DNA of 5,996 nucleotides. Source: Altererythrobacter sp. (GTDB taxonomy: Bacteria > Pseudomonadota > Alphaproteobacteria > Sphingomonadales > Sphingomonadaceae). Location of the stretch: positions 1-5,996 of the forward strand of contig WTKI01000353.1 of the NCBI GenBank assembly GCA_011524425.1. Direction: 5' to 3'. Position 1 is the first letter of the stretch. Every line of letters begins with the position of its first letter. The position numbers and the translations under genes are program-made. Under the pieces are notes generated by a model that made no database searches, had not been told where the DNA came from, and saw only the letters and a list, made by a program, of their open reading frames with translations. This document shows positions 1-5,529 of the stretch, piece after piece.

Positions 1-2
1 CG

Positions 3-35
3 GTGAAAGGATGGGCTGGCTTGGCCCACCGCTAA
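3..35 (+). CDS. possible 3' end of an upstream gene (partial)
   Basis: One plus-strand frame is open from the window edge and reads VKGWAGLAHR before a TAA at 33-35. In many alphaproteobacteria ruvB lies just upstream of ybgC-tolQ, and RuvB proteins often end in a short Trp/Leu/Ala-rich tail, so the end of ruvB is a guess from synteny. Ten residues cannot establish homology. The stretch could equally be non-coding. Confidence 0.3.
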   Translation: MKGWAGLAHR

Positions 36-143
36 AAAGTCCACTCAGCCCGACTCAAATAACGCTCGTTTCATCGCCGTTCAGCCACGCCCGTTCAATG
101 CTGGCTTTGCAGCGATTCACCGCTGCGCTAGAGCGACCCTTGC

Positions 144-593
144 ATGAATATGCCAACTCCTCCCGGCGGACTACTCGATGGCGCGCGCCACCTCTATGCT
201 GTGCGCGTCTATTACGAAGACACCGATCTTTCAGGGATCACCTACCACGCCAATTATCTGCGTTGGTTCGAGCGCGCGCGTTCCGATCTTCTGCGGGTTC
301 TGGGGATAGACCAGCGCGCTGCTATTGAAGCGGGTGAGGGCGCCTATGCCGTATCAGAGATCAATCTCAAATATTTGCGACCTGCCAAGCTAGATGATGA
401 TGTGGTGATTGAGACTGTGTGCACCGAGCTGCGCGCAGCGAGTTGCCGGATGCACCAATGGGCAAGGCGCAATGGCGAGATGCTTTGCGAAGCGGAATTG
501 CGGGTTGGTTTCGTGCATCCTTCAGGCAAGCCAGTGCGTCAGCCAGCCGAATGGCGTGCAGCCTTCAAGACATTTATGGAAAGATCAGAATAG
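144..593 (+). CDS. ybgC: tol-pal system-associated acyl-CoA thioesterase YbgC
   Basis: This is a 149-residue cytoplasmic hotdog-fold thioesterase of the 4-hydroxybenzoyl-CoA thioesterase family, which hydrolyses acyl-CoA thioesters. In E. coli it is linked to the phospholipid and acyl-carrier-protein machinery. The family signature is at residues 23-46: YYEDTD, then G31, YHANYL and FERAR. Asp28 aligns with the catalytic Asp (Asp18 in E. coli YbgC) and His35 with the conserved His. A second conserved block, NLKYLRPAKLDDD, lies near residues 73-86. Length is close to the E. coli protein (134 aa) plus about 10 extra N-terminal residues. The ATG at 144 is followed by another ATG at 150; either could be used, and no strong ribosome-binding site favours one. 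It is the first gene of the operon, and its TAG stop directly abuts the tolQ ATG. The 108 bases upstream should contain the operon promoter, although none is obvious. Confidence 0.95.
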   Translation: MNMPTPPGGLLDGARHLYAVRVYYEDTDLSGITYHANYLRWFERARSDLLRVLGIDQRAAIEAGEGAYAVSEINLKYLRPAKLDDDVVIETVCTELRAASCRMHQWARRNGEMLCEAELRVGFVHPSGKPVRQPAEWRAAFKTFMERSE

Positions 594-1298
594 ATGACGA
601 ATTCGACAACCATTCTTGCTGCCAGCGTTGGCTCCGCTCGGCTCGACCCGCTTGAGCTGTTTTTGCAAGCCGACATCGTTGTGCAGGCTGTGATGCTGGG
701 CTTGGTGCTCGCGAGCATATGGGTGTGGATGATCATTGTTTCCTTCACGCTTCGGATGAAACGTCTTGAAAGCGCTGCCGATACCTATGAGGAAGACTTT
801 TGGCGTGCGAATGATCAGGAAGCAGTTCTGGGGGCTCGTTCGACCCGCGACTACCCTTCGGCACGTGTAGCAGCCGCCGGATTTGACGAGTGGAAGGAAT
901 CCGCGAAGACTGGTCAGATTGACAAGAACGGTGTTCGCCAGAGGGCTGCCAGCGCGATGGAAGGACAAGTCGCTGAGGAGGCAGACAAGCTTGCTGAAAG
1001 GCTGACTTTTCTGGCGACAACCGGCTCCGTAGCGCCCTTTGTGGGCCTGTTCGGTACCGTTTGGGGTATCATGAACAGCTTCTTCCAGATCGGCGCGCAA
1101 GAAAGTTCTTCGCTTGCTGTAGTCGCTCCGGGTATTTCTGAAGCGCTGTTTGCAACCGCTATCGGGCTGTTCGCAGCGATCCCTGCGGTAATTGCCTACA
1201 ATCGCTTCAGCCACGATGTGAACCGGTTCGAAGCGCGGCTCCAGCGTTTTGCGGACAAGGTCCATGCAGGGCTCAGCCGCGAGCTGGACAAGAGCTGA
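594..1298 (+). CDS. tolQ: Tol-Pal system motor subunit TolQ
   Basis: This 234-residue inner-membrane protein belongs to the MotA/TolQ/ExbB proton-channel family. It forms the stator that, with TolR, uses proton motive force to energise TolA. Three hydrophobic segments are visible, at about residues 28-52, 137-160 and 178-203, with a large charged cytoplasmic loop between the first and second. The family hallmarks are GLFGTVWGIM at 151-160 and ISEALFATAIGLFAAIPAV at 181-199, the latter followed by AYNRF. Thr188 lies in the conserved TA of TM3. Length matches the family (about 230). The start is at the base following the ybgC stop, with a purine-rich GGAAAG about 9 bases upstream inside ybgC. 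The TGA stop shares its A with the tolR ATG, so translation is likely coupled. A long antisense frame across this gene is treated as a shadow. Confidence 0.97.
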   Translation: MTNSTTILAASVGSARLDPLELFLQADIVVQAVMLGLVLASIWVWMIIVSFTLRMKRLESAADTYEEDFWRANDQEAVLGARSTRDYPSARVAAAGFDEWKESAKTGQIDKNGVRQRAASAMEGQVAEEADKLAERLTFLATTGSVAPFVGLFGTVWGIMNSFFQIGAQESSSLAVVAPGISEALFATAIGLFAAIPAVIAYNRFSHDVNRFEARLQRFADKVHAGLSRELDKS

Positions 1299-1744
1299 TG
1301 GCAATGGGTTTGGCCTCGAACGGACGGCGCGCAAGAGGCAGTAAACGCGCGCCTATGGCAGAGATTAACGTCACGCCCTTCGTAGACGTGATGCTTGTGC
1401 TCCTGATCATCTTTATGGTCACGGCGCCATTGCTTGCATCCGGCGTTCCGGTTGACCTTCCTGAAAGCCGCGCAAACCCGATTGATCAGATGCCTGAGCA
1501 AGTGACTGTCTCCATTGACAACACAGGCGTGATTTACGTGGAGGATGCCGCTGTCCCAGACGGCGAACTCGCTATCGTGCTTTCCCAGATTGAGCCGCGG
1601 GCCGATGGGCAACCGCCCATCGTCGTTCTCCGCGGGGATCAGGCGTTGCAATATGCACGCGTGATGGCGGTTATGGGCGAGCTGAACCGGGCTGGTTTCA
1701 ACCAGATAACCTTGGTCACAGACGGTTCATCCGGATCGCCATAG
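1298..1744 (+). CDS. tolR: Tol-Pal system motor subunit TolR
   Basis: This 148-residue ExbD/TolR-family protein has a basic cytoplasmic N-terminus (RRARGSKR at about 10-17), one transmembrane helix at about 27-47 and a periplasmic domain. The motif INVTPFVDVMLVLLIIFMV begins at residue 23. Asp30 in it is the conserved protonatable residue of the ion pathway (Asp23 in E. coli TolR). The periplasmic part ends in the usual beta-alpha pattern with VVLRGDQALQY, VMAVMGELNRAG and ITLVTD. TolR pairs with TolQ in the stator and is also thought to contact peptidoglycan. The ATG overlaps the tolQ stop by one base. An in-frame ATG two codons later could also serve as start. Twenty-six bases separate the stop from the preferred tolA ATG. 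Confidence 0.97.
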   Translation: MAMGLASNGRRARGSKRAPMAEINVTPFVDVMLVLLIIFMVTAPLLASGVPVDLPESRANPIDQMPEQVTVSIDNTGVIYVEDAAVPDGELAIVLSQIEPRADGQPPIVVLRGDQALQYARVMAVMGELNRAGFNQITLVTDGSSGSP

Positions 1745-1770
1745 CCTTCAGCGCGCAATTTGAGAGAGTG

Positions 1771-2529
1771 ATGCAAGCAATCGCTGCAAACAGAGAGGAA
1801 CGGATCGGACTTGGCGTTGCGCTGGGTCTGCACCTCTTGCTAGTGCTGGCCTTTCTGATCCAGCCATCTCGCGGCGAAATCATGCCCTTGCCAGAGCGCA
1901 TGACTGTAAGCCTAGCCACAGATATCGGATTGGAAGCAACTGCGCCCACGATTGTCCCAGAAAGCCGCGCTGCTATGGCGCCAGAGCTGTCCGATGAAGT
2001 CACACCGCCGTCGCCCGAAGATGTGCCGGATGTATCGCGAGCAGTTGACGCAACACCAACAGCAACGACGAATTCAACCCGCCCACAGCCGCGAACAAGC
2101 GACGTTCCTCCACAGCGCAGCACAGGCAGCCGGATCGGTGAGAATTTCCTGACAGGTTCGGGCGACTCAACCGTCAGCGATGATGGCCGCGTACCTGGAA
2201 GCGAAATCGGTGCAAGCGCTAAAGCCTCTATCGTGCAAGCGATATCGCGCCAGATTAAGCCGCATTGGAATGCACCATCAGGCTTGGACGCAGAGCAGCT
2301 GATCACCATTTTGTCTTTTCGATTGAACGAGGACGGCTCGCTTGCCGGGCGACCGCGCGTTGTGCGCCAAGCCGGTATCAACAATTCGAACCGGCCGCAG
2401 GCGGATTTGCACGCTGAACGTGCTATCAGGGCGGTTCAGCGTGCGGCCCCCTTCGACTTGCCGCCGGAATATTATAATGCGTGGAAGTCGATAGGCGGCG
2501 CCCGCTTTGACAGGAACCTTTCTCAATGA
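1771..2529 (+). CDS. tolA: Tol-Pal system protein TolA (short, proline-rich form)
   Basis: This inner-membrane protein spans the periplasm and links the TolQR motor to TolB and Pal. The chosen ATG gives 252 residues. A GTG immediately upstream at 1768 would add one residue, but GAGAG at 1762-1766 is spaced better for the ATG. One membrane helix lies at about residues 13-32 (LGVALGLHLLLVLAFL), preceded by a short charged cytoplasmic tail. Residues 55-150 are a low-complexity linker rich in Pro, Ser, Thr, Asp and Ala. From about residue 150 there is a TonB/TolA-type C-terminal domain: QIKPHWNAP, a strand ending at NEDGSLAG, then HAERAIRAVQRAAPFDLPPE. It is much shorter than E. coli TolA (421 aa) because the long Ala/Lys/Glu helical domain II is missing. 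Identification rests on position, topology and the C-terminal domain. The stop overlaps the tolB start in an ATGA. Confidence 0.9.
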   Translation: MQAIAANREERIGLGVALGLHLLLVLAFLIQPSRGEIMPLPERMTVSLATDIGLEATAPTIVPESRAAMAPELSDEVTPPSPEDVPDVSRAVDATPTATTNSTRPQPRTSDVPPQRSTGSRIGENFLTGSGDSTVSDDGRVPGSEIGASAKASIVQAISRQIKPHWNAPSGLDAEQLITILSFRLNEDGSLAGRPRVVRQAGINNSNRPQADLHAERAIRAVQRAAPFDLPPEYYNAWKSIGGARFDRNLSQ

Positions 2530-3932
2530 AGAAGCTGATTTTTGCATTTGTAATGTTGGCGGCCTCGCCTTTGGCTGCGCAAAATCAGGACCTTGGGTTA
2601 CCCGCGCCAGAAGGTGGAGAGGTCGTCACGACAGGGACAGAGGCTTCGGGTGAAGAGGCTGAAGGTGGTCTGACATTCACTGTAACGGACGAGAGTGACT
2701 GGCAGAATTTGACCGTTGCGATCCCGGGCTTTGCGACGGACCGCGATGTACCAACGCCTGCCAGCACTGACGGCACGGCTGCACTTGGCCGCGACATCGC
2801 ACGCATTATCACTGCGAACCTGCGTAACAACGGCCTTTTCCAGCCGATTGGGCCAGACCAATTACCACAGCCCGGCTTTGCGCAAATCACTGAGCCTGCC
2901 TGGAGTACTTGGGTGAGCCGCAGCAATGAAATGCTCGTCCATGGCTATGTGCGCGGGCGCGAGGATGGCAGGCTAGTCGTAGGTTGTTATCTCTATGATG
3001 TCGCTTTGCAGGACGAGCTGGTTCGCGAAGGCTGGGTGATCCCGCCAGCAGACTGGCGACGCGCGGCGCATAAATGTTCTGACCTGATTTACTCACGGCT
3101 GACCGGTGAAAGCCCGTTCTTCGATAGCCGCATCGCCTATATCGCAGAGACCGGCCCCAAGAACGCCCGCGTAAAGCGGCTCGCGATTATGGATAGCGAT
3201 GGGGCGAACCACCGCTTCTTGACGCTCGGCAGTGCGACTGCGCTTACTCCGCGTTACTCGCCCGATTACAAGAAGCTGCTTTACCTTTCCTATGTCGACG
3301 GGAACCCGCGCATCTATGTTTATGACATTGGTACGGGCCGTCAGCAGCTTGTGGCAGAAACCGGCAATCCTACGCTTGCCCCGCGCTGGTCCCCCGATGG
3401 TAGTTACATTCTCTATTCCATGGCCGTGGGTGGCAACACCGATATTTACCGTGTGCCCGCGACCGGCGGCCAAAGCGTTCGACTAACTGATACGCCTGGT
3501 ATCGACATTGGCGGCTCCTACTCGCCTGATGGCAGCAGGATTGTGTTTGAAAGCGATCGTTCCGGCAGCCAGCAATGCTACGTCATGAATGCCGATGGTT
3601 CAGGCCAGCGCCGTATTTCCTTCCATGGAGGCCGTTGCGCCACCCCTGAATGGAGCCCCCGCGGTGACCAGATTGCATTCACCCGCATTGCCGGTGATTT
3701 CAATATTGCCGTCATGGAACCCAACGGGCGTAACCTTCGAGTGCTTACACGCGGATGGCAAGATGAGGCTCCAACCTGGGCGCCGAACGGACGGATTATC
3801 CAGTTCTTCCGGACGACGCGAAATTCAGGCCGGACTTCACTTTATCAAGTCGACCTGACGGGCCGCAATGAAAGGAAACTGCCGACGCCGGTGGATGCGT
3901 CAGATCCCGCATGGGGACCTATCCTCCCGTAA
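2526..3932 (+). CDS. tolB: Tol-Pal system periplasmic translocation protein TolB
   Basis: This 468-residue periplasmic protein binds TolA and Pal alternately. The N-terminus is a Sec signal peptide (MKKLIFAFVMLAASPLAAQ), with cleavage probably after Ala18. An acidic Gly/Glu-rich segment (about 20-49) precedes the TolB N-terminal alpha/beta domain (about 50-195, containing LTVAIPGF and RIITANLRNNGLF). A six-bladed beta-propeller follows (about 200-468). The blades are recognisable by repeats starting RIAYIAETG (202), RYSPDYKK (243), RWSPDGSY (287), SYSPDGSR (331), EWSPRGDQ (375) and TWAPNGRI (417). Length is slightly above E. coli TolB (430), mainly because of the N-terminal extension. Cysteines occur at 154 and 184 in the N-domain and at 351 and 371 in the propeller. 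The ATG overlaps the tolA stop by four bases, so the start is well supported. A 63-nt gap follows before pal. Confidence 0.97.
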   Translation: MKKLIFAFVMLAASPLAAQNQDLGLPAPEGGEVVTTGTEASGEEAEGGLTFTVTDESDWQNLTVAIPGFATDRDVPTPASTDGTAALGRDIARIITANLRNNGLFQPIGPDQLPQPGFAQITEPAWSTWVSRSNEMLVHGYVRGREDGRLVVGCYLYDVALQDELVREGWVIPPADWRRAAHKCSDLIYSRLTGESPFFDSRIAYIAETGPKNARVKRLAIMDSDGANHRFLTLGSATALTPRYSPDYKKLLYLSYVDGNPRIYVYDIGTGRQQLVAETGNPTLAPRWSPDGSYILYSMAVGGNTDIYRVPATGGQSVRLTDTPGIDIGGSYSPDGSRIVFESDRSGSQQCYVMNADGSGQRRISFHGGRCATPEWSPRGDQIAFTRIAGDFNIAVMEPNGRNLRVLTRGWQDEAPTWAPNGRIIQFFRTTRNSGRTSLYQVDLTGRNERKLPTPVDASDPAWGPILP

Positions 3933-3966
3933 CCCATCTATTTCACTGACAGGCCGAAGCCCCCCG

Positions 3967-3999
3967 ATGAGGTCTGAATTCGAAAGGACGAGAAGATGA
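3967..3999 (+). other. mini-ORF overlapping the pal start (possible leader peptide)
   Basis: In the tolB-pal gap an ATG opens a ten-codon frame, MRSEFERTRR. Its TGA overlaps the pal ATG as ATGA, the same geometry as the tolA-tolB junction. If translated, it could couple ribosomes onto pal. No good ribosome-binding site precedes it (only AGG at about 3952), and the pal site AAAGGA lies inside it. A frame this short ending at this point can occur by chance. Confidence 0.25.
3983..3988 (+). promoter_or_regulatory. ribosome-binding site of pal
   Basis: AAAGGA lies seven bases before the ATG at 3996. It is the clearest Shine-Dalgarno sequence in the window; the other operon genes mostly depend on overlaps or weak purine tracts. 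This suits strong independent initiation of Pal, which is generally made in larger amounts than the motor proteins. Confidence 0.75.
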
Positions 4000-4514
4000 A
4001 CAAGACCTTCGCAACCGCCATGCTCCTTGGTTCAACCGTCGCGCTCGCCGCGTGCGGCCAGAAAGCTCCTGAAGATATTCCGCCACCGCCTGCCTCGACT
4101 GTGCCGGAGGCGCCAGCTACCACACCGACTACGCCTGCTGGCCCAAGCGTCGGAAGCCAAGCGCATTTCGAGCAGAGCATCAATGGCCAAAACGTGATCT
4201 ACTTCGACACAGACCGCTTTAACATTGACAGTGCCGACGCAGCGGCATTGCAAGCTCAGGCTCAGTATCTTGCGCAGTATTCGTCAGTGTCGATCACCCT
4301 CGAAGGGCACGCGGACGAACGCGGCACGCGTGAATACAACCTTGCCTTGGGTGAGCGTCGGGCGAATGCCGCCAAGAACTATCTTGTCAGCCTCGGCGTT
4401 GCTGCTGGCCGAATTCAGACTGTCAGCCATGGCAAGGAGCGGCCTGTCGCGCTCGGCTCTAACGAGCAGGCATGGGCACAAAACCGGCGCGCAGTGAGTG
4501 TCGTAATCAACTGA
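3996..4514 (+). CDS. pal: peptidoglycan-associated lipoprotein Pal
   Basis: This 172-residue outer-membrane lipoprotein anchors the envelope to peptidoglycan and is the receptor for TolB. The N-terminus is a lipoprotein signal peptide ending in the lipobox LAAC, with lipidated Cys20. The next residue is Gly, not Asp, which is consistent with Lol sorting to the outer membrane. Residues 24-55 form a Pro/Thr/Ala-rich tether. Residues 65-172 are an OmpA-like domain starting at VIYFDTDRF. The diagnostic stretch EGHADERGTREYNLALGERR begins at residue 103. By homology Asp107 and Arg122 contact meso-diaminopimelate in the peptidoglycan stem peptide. NRRAVSVVIN closes the fold. Length matches the family (173 in E. 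coli). The 63-nt gap after tolB is the widest in the operon and could hold an extra promoter or processing site. No cpoB follows. Confidence 0.97.
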   Translation: MNKTFATAMLLGSTVALAACGQKAPEDIPPPPASTVPEAPATTPTTPAGPSVGSQAHFEQSINGQNVIYFDTDRFNIDSADAAALQAQAQYLAQYSSVSITLEGHADERGTREYNLALGERRANAAKNYLVSLGVAAGRIQTVSHGKERPVALGSNEQAWAQNRRAVSVVIN

Positions 4515-4535
4515 TTGCGCTGTTTTGGAATAATA

Positions 4536-4558
4536 GGGGCGGGCGAACTGCCTGCCCC
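4536..4558. terminator. GC-rich hairpin between convergent genes, candidate terminator
   Basis: GGGGCGGGC (4536-4544) pairs with GCCTGCCCC (4550-4558): nine pairs including one G-T, with loop GAACT. It starts 21 bases after the pal stop and lies 34 bases beyond the end of the minus-strand peptide gene. Downstream on the plus strand is GCCTTGTGG, which is poor in T. On the minus strand it is followed by TATTATT, somewhat closer to an intrinsic terminator. It may serve both genes. A second weaker stem, GCGCT/AGCGC (4568-4572 with 4579-4583), follows. Confidence 0.5.
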
Positions 4559-4592
4559 GCCTTGTGGGCGCTTAACCCAGCGCTTGACGCGC

Positions 4593-4766
4593 TTACTGAC
4601 CTGAAAGGAATGGCAAGCTTGGCAGCTTGAATTCTGGCGCCTCAGCCATAGAACCTGCAAACATCTCACCAGACGCATGCGTGCGGTGATCAGCCGTCAG
4701 GCTAAGCGTCATCGCCGCCATGGCGAAGACAGCGAAAGCACTGGAGATGGCGAGTTGTTTGCTCAT
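4593..4766 (-). CDS. small exported or membrane-anchored peptide, 57 aa, unknown function
   Basis: Read on the minus strand from ATG (4766-4764) to TAA (4595-4593), this frame gives 57 residues that I do not recognise. The N-terminus looks like a signal peptide or a single membrane helix: Lys3, then a hydrophobic run rich in Ala, Phe, Met and Leu over residues 5-25. Possible cleavage sites lie after Ala25 (LTA|DH) or Ala31 (THA|SG), leaving a mature peptide of about 26-32 residues. The C-terminus is APEFKLPSLPFLSGQ, with a KLP-SLP near-repeat, no cysteine and no lipobox. An in-frame TAA 24 bases before the ATG leaves this as the only ATG start. The Shine-Dalgarno signal is weak at best (TAGAG about 15 bases upstream). 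The gene converges on pal and is divergent from the J-domain gene. The coherent signal sequence supports a real gene, but the short length leaves doubt. Confidence 0.6.
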   Translation of the reverse strand: MSKQLAISSAFAVFAMAAMTLSLTADHRTHASGEMFAGSMAEAPEFKLPSLPFLSGQ

Positions 4767-4800
4767 GATGGGTCTGTTGGCTCTAATTTATGAAGAATAC

Positions 4801-4813
4801 GTTGCAATGCAAC
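4801..4813. repeat. 13-bp inverted repeat, possible operator
   Basis: GTTGCA-A-TGCAAC is a perfect inverted repeat with 6-bp arms around a single central base. It sits in the 160-bp gap between the divergently oriented peptide gene (start 4766) and J-domain gene (start 4927), 35 bases upstream of the peptide start. On the minus strand a weak TTGCAT...TAAATT pair with a 16-base spacer overlaps it. That would place a bound protein over the -35 region. The regulator is unknown, and the site may be a chance palindrome. Confidence 0.3.
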
Positions 4814-4877
4814 ATTTCTTATCGAAACTGGTTCCCATACCTTTCAAAAAATCGCAACTCCGCCTAGACAGAATGCC

Positions 4878-4934
4878 ATGAACGTCGGACCAACGACATT
4901 GTCTGTAATTTTTCGCATGAGCCCCGATGCCTAA
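4878..4934 (+). other. 18-codon upstream ORF overlapping the J-domain gene start
   Basis: ATG at 4878 opens a frame of 18 residues (MNVGPTTLSVIFRMSPDA) with a second ATG at 4917. It ends at TAA 4932-4934, so it overlaps the first codons of the J-domain gene in another frame by eight bases. The J-domain ATG has no clear ribosome-binding site of its own, so re-initiation from this frame is conceivable. There is no evidence of conservation and it may be chance. Confidence 0.2.
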
Positions 4935-5460
4935 AGCGCGCCGCTCTAACGATTGGGGCTTTCCCCGTTGGCGCGGCTATGGTTCAGCGCGCGAGGCCAC
5001 CACTGTGCGGCTATGCGACCGCCATGGGTGTGAAGAGAAAGGCGACTGTCCTGCGCCTAAGGCTCCGAACAGCCCTGACCGGTGGTATTTCTGTCAGAAG
5101 CATGCAGCTGAGTACAATTCCAAGTGGGATTACTTCGAAGGGCTGGACAAAGCCGAAAAGGAAGCGCGCGCTAAGGCGGAGCGGCAGGAAAGCGCAGGTT
5201 ATGCCGAAGCATCGCATTACGGTTGGAGCGGTTCTGGCGATGGTTCGCGCAGCGCGGATGAAATGCGCGCGCTGGATTTGCTGGAGCTGGAGGCTGACGC
5301 TGACTTTGCGGCCGTCAAGAAGGCTTACCGCGCTAAAGCGAAGCTGGTGCATCCCGATGTGAAACCCGGGGATGACGAAGCAGCCAAGCAGTTTCAGGCG
5401 CTGCAGCTAGCGTATGAAGTGCTCAAAGCTGGCGAAGAGCGCAGGCAATGGCGGGGGTGA
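4927..5460 (+). CDS. J-domain (DnaJ-like) co-chaperone with N-terminal Cys/His cluster
   Basis: This 177-residue, probably cytoplasmic protein has a J domain at its C-terminus (about residues 113-177). Such domains stimulate ATP hydrolysis by an Hsp70 (DnaK-type) partner. The essential HPD tripeptide is at 142-144, preceded by VKKAYRAKAKLV on helix II and followed by helix III, KQFQALQLAYEVL. The N-terminal part carries Cys30, His33, Cys35, Cys41, Cys56 and His59, within CDRHGC, GDCPAPK and WYFCQKH. This arrangement could bind a metal, which is inference. YNSKWDYFEGL follows, then a charged helical linker (about 74-90). From memory, short J-proteins of this layout are common in alphaproteobacteria; they lack the Gly/Phe region and client-binding domains of true DnaJ. 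A TGA in frame at 4918-4920 makes ATG 4927 the first possible start. No strong ribosome-binding site is visible. Confidence 0.88.
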   Translation: MPKARRSNDWGFPRWRGYGSAREATTVRLCDRHGCEEKGDCPAPKAPNSPDRWYFCQKHAAEYNSKWDYFEGLDKAEKEARAKAERQESAGYAEASHYGWSGSGDGSRSADEMRALDLLELEADADFAAVKKAYRAKAKLVHPDVKPGDDEAAKQFQALQLAYEVLKAGEERRQWRG

Positions 5461-5529
5461 GAGCGCTCATGCAGGGTTGCGATCAGGACCGAATTGTGGG
5501 CGTTTAAGAATGAGAATAATCAACTGCCA

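Noticed and set aside
12..28. TGGGC/GCCCA stem near the window edge as a terminator
   Set aside because: It has only five pairs and no T tract on the plus strand, and it would overlap the possible end of the upstream frame.
11..328. Plus-strand 105-codon frame overlapping the ybgC start
   Set aside because: Most of it overlaps ybgC in another frame, and the translation is Arg/Ser/Leu-rich with no recognisable feature.
585..1334. 249-codon minus-strand open frame antisense to tolQ
   Set aside because: It lies wholly opposite tolQ with its strong family motifs, and its translation is rich in Arg, Ser and Cys without domain features. Long antisense frames are common opposite GC-rich genes.
1768..1770. 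GTG as the tolA start
   Set aside because: It directly precedes an ATG and sits too close to the GAGAG purine tract. The ATG at 1771 has better spacing, and the protein differs by one residue only.
1716..2384. 222-codon minus-strand open frame antisense to tolA
   Set aside because: It mirrors the low-complexity tolA linker and gives a Ser/Gly/Val-rich translation with no motif. The plus strand has the TolA topology and the tight operon overlaps.
5461..5468. GAGCGCTC palindrome after the J-domain gene as an operator or terminator
   Set aside because: Eight-base self-complementary GC-rich words occur often by chance. There is no loop, T tract or second copy.
5494..5529. TTG start adding 12 residues to the DUF4279-like protein
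   Set aside because: It has no ribosome-binding site, the added residues do not look like family sequence, and the ATG at 5530 places the conserved part near the N-terminus as usual.
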